Assembly: GCA_003243445.1 (NCBI GenBank)
Contig: QFQQ01000003.1
Location: 62,001 to 126,000, forward strand
Direction of reading: 5' to 3'
Length of the DNA: 64,000 bases
Source: Citrobacter freundii
GTDB taxonomy: Bacteria > Bacteroidota > Bacteroidia > Chitinophagales > Chitinophagaceae
The translations under genes were made by a program, and so were the position numbers. A model generated the notes under the pieces. It made no database searches, was not told where the DNA came from, and saw only the letters and a program-made list of their open reading frames with translations. Shown here piece after piece: positions 44,803 to 53,229 of the stretch; the stretch's first letter is position 1; each line of letters begins with the position of its first letter.

Positions 44803-45204
44803 TCATAAAAAGCTCCGGCTGCAAACTTTCCTTGACATCCAGATCTGCATTATCGCAGAAGTAAAAAGCAGCGATACAGCTATCCAGGATAATACTGAGT
44901 CATCTAACCAGATCTTATTCGCAACCAGCATAGCAGAAGCGATCAAAGACAAGATCCAGCTTCCGTAGTGCTTAACTTTCCTGGCTTTCATAAACCCCAG
45001 GAAAAGATTAAGCATCAGCAGAAGACCCAATACCGGCAGAAAATAAGGGAAATATTTAGTGATGGATATGCCCATGATGCTAAATACATTCAGGTATACA
45101 ACCAGACAAAGCCCGCATTTTGGCAACAGTAAAATAAACAGGGCGAGTGAAATACGCGCCCCGTTTTGAAGCAGGCTGGAAGATGTGGAGACAGATTGCT
45201 TCAT
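44803..45204 (-). CDS. Small multi-pass membrane protein, MerC-like
   Basis: A 133-residue protein with four hydrophobic segments, around residues 13-33, 47-67, 81-99 and 105-121. The sequence LLPKCGLCLVVYLNVF contains two cysteines three residues apart in the first segment, in the style of MerC/MerT-type metal transporters, though the match is loose. It is close to the copper amine oxidase gene on the same strand, 23 bp downstream of its stop. A role in metal handling is suggested by this arrangement only. Confidence 0.5.
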   Translation of the reverse strand: MKQSVSTSSSLLQNGARISLALFILLLPKCGLCLVVYLNVFSIMGISITKYFPYFLPVLGLLLMLNLFLGFMKARKVKHYGSWILSLIASAMLVANKIWLDDSVLSWIAVSLLFTSAIMQIWMSRKVCSRSFL

Positions 45205-45227
45205 ACATTAAGATTAGTGATGATTGA

Positions 45228-47174
45228 TTATTTGTGACAGCAGGATGAGCCAACCGTTTTTATCTTCGGCTCGGACGGCGGTACGTCATTCGCCGGATTC
45301 TGTGAAAAGAACCCATTCGGTTTTAATAAGAACCCGATGTAAGCTGTTGGCATCACCGGGTAATCTTCTATTCTCGGTATATGCGTATGCCCCATTGTGT
45401 ACCAAACGACCAGGTCTGTGTCGGCAACCTTTCTATCCTGTTCAGTCCATTTGATCAGACCATCGCCGCCTTTATGCTGATTTGGATAATCCCCTGCGGC
45501 AAATAATTCGTTTTCAGAAAAAGGAGTGACCCATAAGTGATTTTGTACAAAGCCCGCCCGGCGGTACCAGCTTGTCTGTTCGTTTGCATAAGGAATACAA
45601 TTATCCCCTGGCATCAGCTTATACCCCACCGGCTCTCCGATATGATTTTTCGAATTTGGGTTTACAATTTTCCATGTACGGGCTGTTGAGAGATTCATCT
45701 GTCTTCGGGCCAGCTTTTCGGTTTCGAGCAGGCTGCTCTTTGCGTAGAATGCGTTTGCAAAAGGATTATCAGGCCCTGCTTCTTCTGCAACTACATCAAG
45801 CTCATATACAGAATTAGCTGTTCCGTCAAGATCAAAGTCAAGACGCATATTAAAAAAGTGCTGATGATTCGGTGCATACAATTGAGGTGCGACCAGGTTC
45901 CCATATTTTGGTTTTACACCCTCAGGCAGCGCTCCAAGTGACAGTATACCGGTAAGTTTTATTTCAAACTGAATGTTTCCATCCTGGTATAAATACCAGA
46001 AGAAACCATATTCGTAATTCTCAACCGTTGAAATTGAAGAGATCACCAGCCGGCGGGATCGTCTTACTTCCGCACGGCCATCTCTGCGATCAGTATGCTT
46101 CCAGAGAATACCATAATCTTCCTCATGCATGCAGATTGCATTGGCGATGGTGATCACTTCGCCGCGGCTATTATTCAAATAGGCATCGAAATAGCGAATG
46201 TAGCCAAGACAATCACAGCCAAGCGTGAGGCTATTTGCACATTGCCCCATTCCATATTCACCTGTATCGAAAGCATTTTTTCTTTTTTGCGTATCAGTCG
46301 GGTCGCCGTAGGGAACAACCATTTCTGATAATGAAGCGCGATAGAGGATAGGCCGGACTTTACCTTCATCATTATATGTCAAAGCGTGCAGCGTTAGTCC
46401 CTCCCTGGAGTTAAAGCCGATTACGAAGTTCCATTTCTGCCAGGCAACCTGGTATCCGTTCACGCTGAAACTTGGACCATCCGGTTGAATGATCTCAAGT
46501 GGCTTTATATCTGTTCTGAAAGTTTTCACTCTATCAGAGCGGTAATTCCCCGGTTGAGGAGGCAAAGGTGTGAAACCATAATCTTCTATCCGTATCAATT
46601 TCATTTTTTGCAGATCCACTACAGGGCGCAACCCTTCAATTGGACGAGCATATCCATTATCCGTTTCATCGCTTCTGACAAAACATAAAGGTCTTGCAAG
46701 CCGTACAGTATTTTCTTCTTCTGAATCATAATTACCCGCAGTCCAGATATCGATCATAACAAGATCCGGACGATCGATCCCATGCTTCAGCAATGCTTCT
46801 GCGAAGGCTGGATCGTCCTTTATTACCTGCTCGCATTCAATTTGCTCATCGGCCGTCATTGTAGGTTGAACACCTGTCAATTCCTTCCATGAAAGCAAGG
46901 TCCGGTCTGTTAATGAAACAATCGCTTCATAGGTCGTTCCGCTCGGACTGTCATATAGTACTCCAAACGCGCTCCTCGAAAAAGAATCACCGGGTTTAAA
47001 CGCATATACACTTTCCTTTGAAGGCTCTTTTAAACTGACTGAAACAAAGCGCGTGTCGTTGTAAGGAAGATTTTTTTCCTGTCTGATGAACCCGACAAAG
47101 GCGGAGATCTCATCGGGCGTGAGTGATTGCAAGGGATGTAATACTCTAACAGATGATTTCGACTTGTTTTCCAT
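45228..47174 (-). CDS. Copper-containing primary amine oxidase
   Basis: A 648-residue protein of the copper amine oxidase family, which oxidises primary amines to aldehydes with release of ammonia and hydrogen peroxide. The precursor tyrosine of the TPQ cofactor is in VENYEYG near residue 387, the catalytic base aspartate in DTGEYGMG near 304, and copper ligands in PNHQHFF (about 436) and GHTHIP near the C-terminus. The protein ends in SSCCHK. No signal peptide is present. Peroxide produced could be handled by the AhpC/AhpD pair 2 kb away, but this is only a suggestion. Confidence 0.92.
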   Translation of the reverse strand: MENKSKSSVRVLHPLQSLTPDEISAFVGFIRQEKNLPYNDTRFVSVSLKEPSKESVYAFKPGDSFSRSAFGVLYDSPSGTTYEAIVSLTDRTLLSWKELTGVQPTMTADEQIECEQVIKDDPAFAEALLKHGIDRPDLVMIDIWTAGNYDSEEENTVRLARPLCFVRSDETDNGYARPIEGLRPVVDLQKMKLIRIEDYGFTPLPPQPGNYRSDRVKTFRTDIKPLEIIQPDGPSFSVNGYQVAWQKWNFVIGFNSREGLTLHALTYNDEGKVRPILYRASLSEMVVPYGDPTDTQKRKNAFDTGEYGMGQCANSLTLGCDCLGYIRYFDAYLNNSRGEVITIANAICMHEEDYGILWKHTDRRDGRAEVRRSRRLVISSISTVENYEYGFFWYLYQDGNIQFEIKLTGILSLGALPEGVKPKYGNLVAPQLYAPNHQHFFNMRLDFDLDGTANSVYELDVVAEEAGPDNPFANAFYAKSSLLETEKLARRQMNLSTARTWKIVNPNSKNHIGEPVGYKLMPGDNCIPYANEQTSWYRRAGFVQNHLWVTPFSENELFAAGDYPNQHKGGDGLIKWTEQDRKVADTDLVVWYTMGHTHIPRIEDYPVMPTAYIGFLLKPNGFFSQNPANDVPPSEPKIKTVGSSCCHK

Positions 47175-47637
47175 GTCCTGTGGTTTTTATTGATCAATAG
47201 AATGACTTCCCCCGTATTAACAGGCGGCAATATTTTTAAACAAGAGGATAGATACCTGTGGTAGTCAGGTCAACAGGCAAGCGCGCAGGTATATGGTCAA
47301 CGGCAAGACAAACAATTATTATCAGCGGCAGGTGGGGGAACCTGCGGGATAATAATACCGAAGAATTTTTATTTATTTTCCGGGTACGTACACGAATATA
47401 TCGTTTTGAGCTGAATATTTCAAATTTTATCCGTCATTCTGTTTGAAAAATAGACAAGGTTGGGAAAAAATAAAACATGAGAAATTTATGGTATTTATTG
47501 TCTGTATTCGTCACCGCGGACTATCTGACAGAACAATACTCTTTTGCCGGGCTGTAATGATGCGAATAAAATGATAAAAATGGAGGATAGTAAGAGCGTT
47601 TACAAATTTGAACCCGCTCTTAGATGCAGGTCATTTT
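47175..47637. other. Leader region of the amine oxidase gene with a strong hairpin
   Basis: A 463-bp gap. ATTATTATC at 47315-47323 and its exact complement at 47348-47356 enclose a second stem (CGGCAGGT at 47326-47333 with ACCTGCGG at 47340-47347, one mismatch), giving a tight hairpin about 141 bp before the amine oxidase start. A T-rich stretch follows on the plus strand. It could be a terminator for the upstream EamA gene or a regulatory hairpin in the leader. Palindrome ATTGATCAAT lies near 47197. No gene is supported. Confidence 0.55.
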
Positions 47638-48567
47638 TCAGACTTTCTCTTTCTGAGCATCAACCGGTTCTTTATTTCTCATGCTGGTCAGCATTACGCC
47701 GGCCAGTACCAATATACCTCCTGAAATCTGCCAGGCCGTGACCTTCTCATTCAAAAAGATAATGGCGATAATAGCGCCGACAATGGGATCGAAATTCATG
47801 AAGTTGCCAACCTGTACGCCGGAAAGGATCTTCAACACGCGATTGTAAAGCACATAGCAAACTGCGGAAGAAAGTACACCAAGATAGATCACGGAAAGCC
47901 AGCCATAGAAAGAGATGGACGGAACCTGCGGTTGACGCGAGATTTCAATTGCAACGGCGGGTATCAGCCCAATCGTACCGATAGTTGTGCTGACCGTTGT
48001 AAGTTGAACCGCATCATATTGCTCGAGACTTTTGGAAATGATCGTGTAAAAGCCCCAGGAAAGCACGGCAAAGATCATGAGCGTATTTCCAAGGATCGCA
48101 TTTCGCGCGCCGTAAAATTCACCTACAAAACCGATCATTACAACGCCGATAACAGAAAGGATCACTCCGGCGAATTGTATTTTTCTTAATCGTTCTTTTA
48201 AAAAAATAATAGAAAGCAAAATGATCGACACGGGAATAAAACCCTGGATCAGCGCACCTGCAGATGCCGTAGTGTAATAGAGGGCAAGGTTGAAGAACAG
48301 GTAGAAAAATGTAATACCCGTCAGGCCCATCAGAATGATCCTTTTGGAAGGCAATGGTTGATCAGGAACAAGCCCCTTCTTTTTCCGGTAGATAAAATAA
48401 GGGATCAGACATGCTGCAGCGATACCGTTCCGCAGAAAAGCAAATACATAAGGTGTGATACCTTCCACCGCAAGTTTCGTAACGGCCGAAGCACTTCCCC
48501 AGACAGTAACAATAAAGATGATGCTGAGCAAACCCCGCGTTTTGCGGTTCAGCGAAAAGACCGGCAT
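47638..48567 (-). CDS. EamA-type (DMT superfamily) transporter
   Basis: 309 residues from the ATG at 48567 (MPVFSLNRKTRG). Ten hydrophobic segments and an internal two-fold repeat fit the EamA/RhaT group of drug/metabolite transporters. Helix motifs such as VTVWGSASAVTKLAVEG in the first half and VIYLGVLSSAVCYVLYNRVL in the second are typical. The family includes exporters of amino acids and metabolites; the substrate here is unknown. The C-terminus is short and basic. It precedes the amine oxidase gene but with a long gap, so co-transcription is doubtful. Confidence 0.88.
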   Translation of the reverse strand: MPVFSLNRKTRGLLSIIFIVTVWGSASAVTKLAVEGITPYVFAFLRNGIAAACLIPYFIYRKKKGLVPDQPLPSKRIILMGLTGITFFYLFFNLALYYTTASAGALIQGFIPVSIILLSIIFLKERLRKIQFAGVILSVIGVVMIGFVGEFYGARNAILGNTLMIFAVLSWGFYTIISKSLEQYDAVQLTTVSTTIGTIGLIPAVAIEISRQPQVPSISFYGWLSVIYLGVLSSAVCYVLYNRVLKILSGVQVGNFMNFDPIVGAIIAIIFLNEKVTAWQISGGILVLAGVMLTSMRNKEPVDAQKEKV

Positions 48568-48662
48568 ATCATAAAGTAACGACAAAGGAGCGATATGGCA
48601 TGATTGCACGACAGGCTTTTGTTAATTCAGACATCTATTTTGCTACCAAACAGGAGTGTTTA

Positions 48663-49268
48663 TTAAGATGTTTTATGACTGGTTATTTTTGGTCTGAAGT
48701 AATCGATATAGCGGGCAATCTTTTTTTCACTATGGAATATGCTGGTAAATGCCGTGATATCGAATTTTTCATACAGCACCATATCGTTCTTCGCCAGAAT
48801 AAGATATGTCGTAGTTGAGCGGCCACCGCTTTTATACAGGAAGGCAGTTTCGTGAATATCATTCCACGGATATAATACGTTCATTATCTTGATGCCATTT
48901 TGGTCGATAAAAATGGAGAAATCATATTCATCTTCAACAAAGAAGGCCCTGCACGTAACAAATAGCGCAATACCCGAGAGGCCAAGCATAAAAAAGCTGA
49001 AAGATTGTGTTGAGCTATTGTAATCAGACGAAATCAACCGATTGCCAAATATTAAGACCATCACAAAACTGAAGATCAGCAAACCGATCCTGGAGCTCCA
49101 GCTTTTGCGAACCGTATGTGAAGTAATGCCGGCGACCATTTTCGGAAAAGGGCTGAAATCGGAAGTGGGCTTTATCGAATAGTCATCCCGAAGGAATTTT
49201 CGCAGGCCTTTTGCTTTACCGCGTTCCGCATCTGCAATGCGATTTAAAAAATCTTCAGTGGGGTTCAT
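48663..49268 (-). CDS. Hypothetical membrane protein with PH-like C-terminal domain
   Basis: 201 residues from ATG 49268. Two membrane helices at about residues 58-77 and 88-106. The C-terminal half (DFSIFIDQNGIKIMNVLYPWNDIHETAF and TTYLILAKNDMVLYEKF) has the alternating strands of bacterial PH-like (YcxB/DUF) domains. The N-terminal 55 residues are charged and likely cytoplasmic. I cannot name a function. It is transcribed in the same direction as the LytTR pair, 64 bp downstream of it, and may share their transcript. Confidence 0.65.
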   Translation of the reverse strand: MNPTEDFLNRIADAERGKAKGLRKFLRDDYSIKPTSDFSPFPKMVAGITSHTVRKSWSSRIGLLIFSFVMVLIFGNRLISSDYNSSTQSFSFFMLGLSGIALFVTCRAFFVEDEYDFSIFIDQNGIKIMNVLYPWNDIHETAFLYKSGGRSTTTYLILAKNDMVLYEKFDITAFTSIFHSEKKIARYIDYFRPKITSHKTS

Positions 49269-49332
49269 TGCATACAAAATACAATTTCTTTCAATAGAAA
49301 TATTTTGAAGCAGTGTACAGTATAAGCAAAAT

Positions 49333-50046
49333 TCAACCGAGAACTTTCAACACTTCATTCCTGTACAGCTTTCCGATCGGCAGCTCTGTCTTTTCGATCT
49401 CAATCATTTCAGAAGTGAAAGACCTGATGTGCCCGAGGGAAACGATATAGGAACGGTGCACGCGGATAAATTCCTTCTCCGGCAACATAGCTTCCACAGA
49501 GCTGATGGATTGCTTGGTAATGATCGTTCCTTCAGTCGTGATCACTTTTATATAATCCTTCATGCTTTCGATATATAAGATATCACGAAGCATGACCTTG
49601 ATCATTTTCCTGTCTGCCCGGAAATAAACAAATGAATCGTTTTTCTTTTCTTCTACCGGTGTGATTTCCGGTTTTGTATGTGTTAATTGGAACGCTTTGT
49701 TCACAGCTTTCAGGAAACGGTCAAACTGAATGGGTTTTAGCAAATAATCCACCACATCCAGTTCATATCCTTCAAGTGCATATTCAGGGAAAGCGGTTGT
49801 GAAAATAACTTTAGGGGGAAGTTTTAGCGTTTTTAAAAAATCATTTCCATTCAGTTGCGGCATCCGTATATCCAGGAAGACCAGGTCAACTGTATTTTGC
49901 TGCAGGAAGGCAAATGCCTGAAGTGCGTTGCCGCATTCTCCGGAAAATTGTAAACCAGGCACCTGTTCGATATATCGCCGGATGATCTCGCGTGCGGGCG
50001 GTTCATCGTCCACAACGAGGCAGCGTATCTGTGTCGATTCAGGCAT
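49333..50046 (-). CDS. LytTR family response regulator
   Basis: A 237-residue two-component regulator. Residues 7-125 form the receiver domain, with acidic residues VVDDE (11-15), phospho-acceptor Asp59 (LVFLDIRMPQ) and the conserved lysine in LLKPIQ near 107. Residues about 140-237 are a LytTR DNA-binding domain (FVYFRADRKMIKVMLRDILYIESMKDY start). Its start overlaps the kinase gene's end by 8 bp, so the pair is translated together. Target genes are unknown. LytTR regulators bind direct-repeat sites. Confidence 0.94.
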   Translation of the reverse strand: MPESTQIRCLVVDDEPPAREIIRRYIEQVPGLQFSGECGNALQAFAFLQQNTVDLVFLDIRMPQLNGNDFLKTLKLPPKVIFTTAFPEYALEGYELDVVDYLLKPIQFDRFLKAVNKAFQLTHTKPEITPVEEKKNDSFVYFRADRKMIKVMLRDILYIESMKDYIKVITTEGTIITKQSISSVEAMLPEKEFIRVHRSYIVSLGHIRSFTSEMIEIEKTELPIGKLYRNEVLKVLG

Positions 50047-51208
50047 GTGCGAGCGGTGTTAGGTTTACTTTTAAAGATGGTTCGTTTATAGTTTCCAGAT
50101 CTACTTTCAAATTAACGATAAAAACGTCTTCATCATTGGTGATGATCAATTCGTGTTTACCGGGATATAATAAAGCCAATCGTTTTTCTACGTTGCGGAT
50201 CCCGATACCGGAACTGCCATTGCTGCGGGATGATGACTGCTGAGTTGATTTTCCGTTTAATAACTTCATTCGTAGCTGCCGGCCCTCAAGCGTGATCTTC
50301 AGGCTGATCCAGGGCTGCTCCAGTATCTGGCTGGTACCATGTTTGAAACAGTTTTCGATCAGCGGCAGTACAAGCAATGGTGCGATCTGTAATCTGCCGG
50401 ACTCTTTTTCATCAGGAAGATCGATATGAAGTTCCAGCTTATTTCCATAGCGCACTTTTTCCAGTTCAATGTAATCGCGGATCATTTTCAATTCCTTTGA
50501 AAGCGGTACCATTGGCTGATTGCATTCATACAGGATGAATCTAAGCAGGTCAGACAAACCGGTCACCAGGCGCGACGCTTCCGGCGAAGTGTTCTGTGTG
50601 TAAGAATAGATATTGTTCAGCGTATTGAAAAGGAAATGCGGATGAACCTGCGCTTTCAGGAGTTGTAACTGACTTTCTGCGTTTTCCTTTTGCAGTTGCA
50701 GGTTTCGTTGTTCTTTCAGATATAGCGATTTCATCAGTTTGATGGCGGCAGCGACCCCTCCGATCGTAATGCCTCCACGAAGCCCCGCCATCAGTGAAAG
50801 ATGGACTTTAATGTAGAGGGGCGCCGGAGGCCCTGTATACTGACGCTGGTCGCCCTGCAAGGATATCCGGAGCGGGTCAATGAGCGTAATGGAAAGTAAA
50901 GCAGAAAGACCTGCTGCAATCAATACTAGAAATGCAACCCAGGCAATCGTGGCAATATATTTCTGTTTCAGAATATACCTGGGGATCACAAAGTACATAA
51001 GAGAATAGGACAGAAAAATATGCACGACCAGGAAGATCGCCGATTCAATCAGCGAAACCGGCAGCCGCTCCAGGAAGGCATGCGAACTATAAAGCGCAAC
51101 GAATGAATACAGAAATCCCTGGAAGAGCCACCACGTGATCCAGAAATACAGGTGCCTGCGCAACCTGTACTTAGGCTCATCAGAAAATATGAAGGGAAAG
51201 CGATCCAT
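50039..51208 (-). CDS. LytS-like sensor histidine kinase
   Basis: A 389-residue kinase with four hydrophobic segments in the first 155 residues (about 24-44, 54-74, 88-110, 140-158) and no periplasmic sensor domain of note. The His_kinase domain follows with QVHPHFLFNTLNN, where His189 or His191 is the phosphorylated site in this family, and an ATPase domain with IENCFKHG near residue 285 and GSSGIGIRNVEKRL near 340. It partners the LytTR regulator immediately downstream. The stimulus is unknown; membrane state is a common guess for such topology. Confidence 0.93.
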   Translation of the reverse strand: MDRFPFIFSDEPKYRLRRHLYFWITWWLFQGFLYSFVALYSSHAFLERLPVSLIESAIFLVVHIFLSYSLMYFVIPRYILKQKYIATIAWVAFLVLIAAGLSALLSITLIDPLRISLQGDQRQYTGPPAPLYIKVHLSLMAGLRGGITIGGVAAAIKLMKSLYLKEQRNLQLQKENAESQLQLLKAQVHPHFLFNTLNNIYSYTQNTSPEASRLVTGLSDLLRFILYECNQPMVPLSKELKMIRDYIELEKVRYGNKLELHIDLPDEKESGRLQIAPLLVLPLIENCFKHGTSQILEQPWISLKITLEGRQLRMKLLNGKSTQQSSSRSNGSSGIGIRNVEKRLALLYPGKHELIITNDEDVFIVNLKVDLETINEPSLKVNLTPLAHA

Positions 51209-51417
51209 AATCTTACTAAAAATACAACAGGAACAAATCCCGGCATAAAGACCGGGGCGATTATCGCTATACGGATGATTTCCGGCGACGAAAGATCGCT
51301 GGTCGTGATTTGATCAGAGGTCGCCGTGAGCGATATGCACGTCCTTTTTAAACAGCCTCAGCCCTCAAAACCCGGCCATCGGACATCTTCATTGTTAACT
51401 GAGCTTCCAATCAGAAA

Positions 51418-51447
51418 GACCCTGTTCCGCCAAAACGAAACAGGGTC
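51418..51447 (-). terminator. Terminator-like hairpin between hypothetical gene and kinase
   Basis: An 11-of-12 bp stem (GACCCTGTTCCG at 51418-51429 with 51436-51447) and a 6-nt loop. It sits in the 361-bp gap between the minus-strand genes at 51570-51911 and 50039-51208. The gap holds no other structure I can support, aside from a weak palindrome near 51525-51547. Confidence 0.65.
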
Positions 51448-51569
51448 GAACCCGCTTTTGCGCCTGAAAAGGAGCTGGAGCTTTGCCTAAGTGAATTTGT
51501 AAAATCAAACTTAAGGCTTCCCCTCCGCAGATCGTCGATCTTTGGCGGGAACCACAATCACGAGGTATC

Positions 51570-51911
51570 TTAAAGAACGGTTTTTACAAGGGCTGTGCCC
51601 ACTGCCCGTTCGTCTTTGCCGGCTTTGGCAAGAATGGCCGATTCAAGCACCTGTTTCAGTTTCATTCTTACTTTTCTTTTGTTGACGTTCAGCTTTACCC
51701 CTTCGAGCTGTTCTGTGTATATCAGTTCGTCATTGTTATCATAAAAGCGGATCGTATTTGTCAACGGCGCTTTTACATTTCCTTCTACAACCCAGTAGCC
51801 TTTTTCTGAAACCCATTTAGGGCCGGAGCGTTTTTGTTCCTGCGCAGGTGCTACAAAATAGTTTAATGTAAATATGGCTACAAGAAGACCAGCAGTAATC
51901 ATTTTTTTCAT
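51570..51911 (-). CDS. Small exported hypothetical protein
   Basis: A 113-residue protein with a signal peptide (MKKMITAGLLVAIFTLNYFV, cut near APAQ). The mature part starts with a basic-polar stretch and WVSEKGYWVVEGNVKAPLTN, a beta-rich segment seen in many short secreted Bacteroidota proteins of unknown function, and ends in a helical part with RKVRMKLKQVLESAILAK. It reads toward the LytS gene with a terminator between. No metal or enzyme motif is present. Confidence 0.65.
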   Translation of the reverse strand: MKKMITAGLLVAIFTLNYFVAPAQEQKRSGPKWVSEKGYWVVEGNVKAPLTNTIRFYDNNDELIYTEQLEGVKLNVNKRKVRMKLKQVLESAILAKAGKDERAVGTALVKTVL

Positions 51912-52420
51912 GGTTTAATGGTTAAGTTTTTTTGAATGAGCGATGCAAAATCAAGTATCCGATCCTGCTCTCTTTATTTGCAGGATAAAGCTACAGTTCA
52001 TTCAAAGGGAAAATTTTGATTGTTGCCCAACGCTCTTCCGGCTTCTGCGGATGATACGGAATGGTAGACAAGCGATCTACGGCAACCGAAACGGCTGTTG
52101 ATCTTCTAAAACACGCGTTTTGTCTACGAACGCCTGTTTTGCTTTAAACTGAAGAATGAATTATTGATGTTCAACGGTGATAGGAAATGATCAATGGGCA
52201 AAGTTCGTCGACGAAACACAGATGAATGCGTTCAATAGTTAATCGCAAACACATACCTGTATCATACCCTTATGAGTGATAGCTGAAGGGGGCAGAACAT
52301 TCTGATGCCCAATTACTGATGAACTTTCCATAGTTATTCACATTTTTTGGGTTTGGAACAGCATTTGCCAATAGCAGGTCGAGGTTTGTTCCGGTAATAG
52401 TTCATGAAAAAAATGATTTT
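51912..52420. other. Intergenic region before the transposase gene
   Basis: A 509-bp gap upstream of the RAYT-type gene and of the divergent small gene. GTAGACAA at 52064-52071 and its complement at 52120-52127 form an inverted pair around AAAACACGCGTTTT (52109-52122). This could be a regulatory site. No supported gene; an open frame on the minus strand at 52334-52900 is the antisense of the transposase gene. Confidence 0.5.
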
Positions 52421-53047
52421 ATGTGGAATGATGACATATACCAACCAGGGAAACAAGCCTGCCATTTTCTTACCTTGAATACGGTGGATTGCGTGGATAT
52501 ATTCATTCGACCCGTATATAAACAGGTGATCGTACATACACTGAACCATTTTATAGACAGTAAAGGCCTTGTCGTTTTCTCCTGGTGCCTGATGACTAAT
52601 CACCTTCACCTGCTCGTTCAGCACCAGGATGGATATTCGCTGGATGAAATAGAACAGGAGTACAAAGCATTCACTACTCAAAAAATACTTGCAGCAATGG
52701 AGACCGAGCCGGAAACGCGCAAGGAATGGATGCTGAAAAGGTTTGAAGGTTTTGTGAATGATCCGAACAAACTTCGTCAATACAATATCTGGCAAAACCG
52801 CAGCAGCCGCAGCATAATTGAAATGGATCAGCCTGCGCGCCTTGTTGAATACTACGAATACATACACGAAAACCCCGTGCGTGAAAGATTCGTAGATCAT
52901 GCTCCTGATTTCCCTTACAGTTCTGCCCGGGATTATGCCGGATCACAAGGACTCGTAAATATCATTAAACTTCCTTCTATTGAACAATTGCTCGCAGCTT
53001 CGGAGAGTTTTAGCGGAAGTTTTCTGGTGAAACATATCCGGAATTAG
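52421..53047 (+). CDS. REP-associated tyrosine transposase-like (RAYT) protein
   Basis: A 208-residue Y1 transposase (HUH endonuclease) relative. The HUH motif is TNHLHLLV with His61 and His63. A conserved C-terminal signature follows: EYYEYIHENPVRERFV and FPYSSARDYAGSQGL, as in Bacteroidota RAYT proteins. Tyr81 in the EYKAFTTQKIL helix is the nearest candidate nucleophile; the position that often holds Tyr or Phe in this helix is Phe84 here. RAYTs are single-copy, non-IS transposases tied to dispersed palindromic REP sequences. A heptamer inverted repeat starts 19 bp after its stop codon. Confidence 0.9.
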   Translation: MWNDDIYQPGKQACHFLTLNTVDCVDIFIRPVYKQVIVHTLNHFIDSKGLVVFSWCLMTNHLHLLVQHQDGYSLDEIEQEYKAFTTQKILAAMETEPETRKEWMLKRFEGFVNDPNKLRQYNIWQNRSSRSIIEMDQPARLVEYYEYIHENPVRERFVDHAPDFPYSSARDYAGSQGLVNIIKLPSIEQLLAASESFSGSFLVKHIRN

Positions 53048-53065
53048 AAAACGTCCCAAAGCTGT

Positions 53066-53191
53066 TCGATGGCTGATTGCCGACGAAGGATTCGGGTTGC
53101 AATTATCACTTCGTACTTTTCTCAAAATCCAGCCGGACTTTTGTTATAAGCAATGTTTTTCGACCATCGGTCATCGGTCATCCGCCATCGA
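53066..53191. repeat. Inverted repeat of heptamer units (GATGGCC type), copy next to RAYT
   Basis: Arms 53066-53090 and 53167-53191 match inversely at 19 of 25 positions, with a 76-nt loop. The right arm is four clean heptamers from 53165: CATCGGT, CATCGGT, CATCCGC, CATCGAT. The left arm reads CGATGGC, TGATTGC, CGACGAA from 53067. Loop length is nearly the same as in copies A (82 nt) and B (77 nt), although loop sequences differ. Confidence 0.85.
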
Positions 53192-53194
53192 TCG

Positions 53195-53202
53195 TATATT
53201 TG
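53195..53202 (+). promoter_or_regulatory. -7 element of the GH25 gene touching the repeat
   Basis: TATATTTG matches TAnnTTTG and starts three bases past the right arm of the heptamer repeat. It is 28 bp from the ATG at 53230. The -33 position would fall within the repeat arm, where no TTTG is seen. Confidence 0.5.
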
Positions 53203-53229
53203 TGCTTCAGCATAAAGTGAAGCTCCTGC

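Noticed and set aside
52334..52900. 188-residue open frame on the minus strand
   Set aside because: It lies opposite the RAYT gene, whose HUH and SSARDY motifs are clear. It is a shadow.
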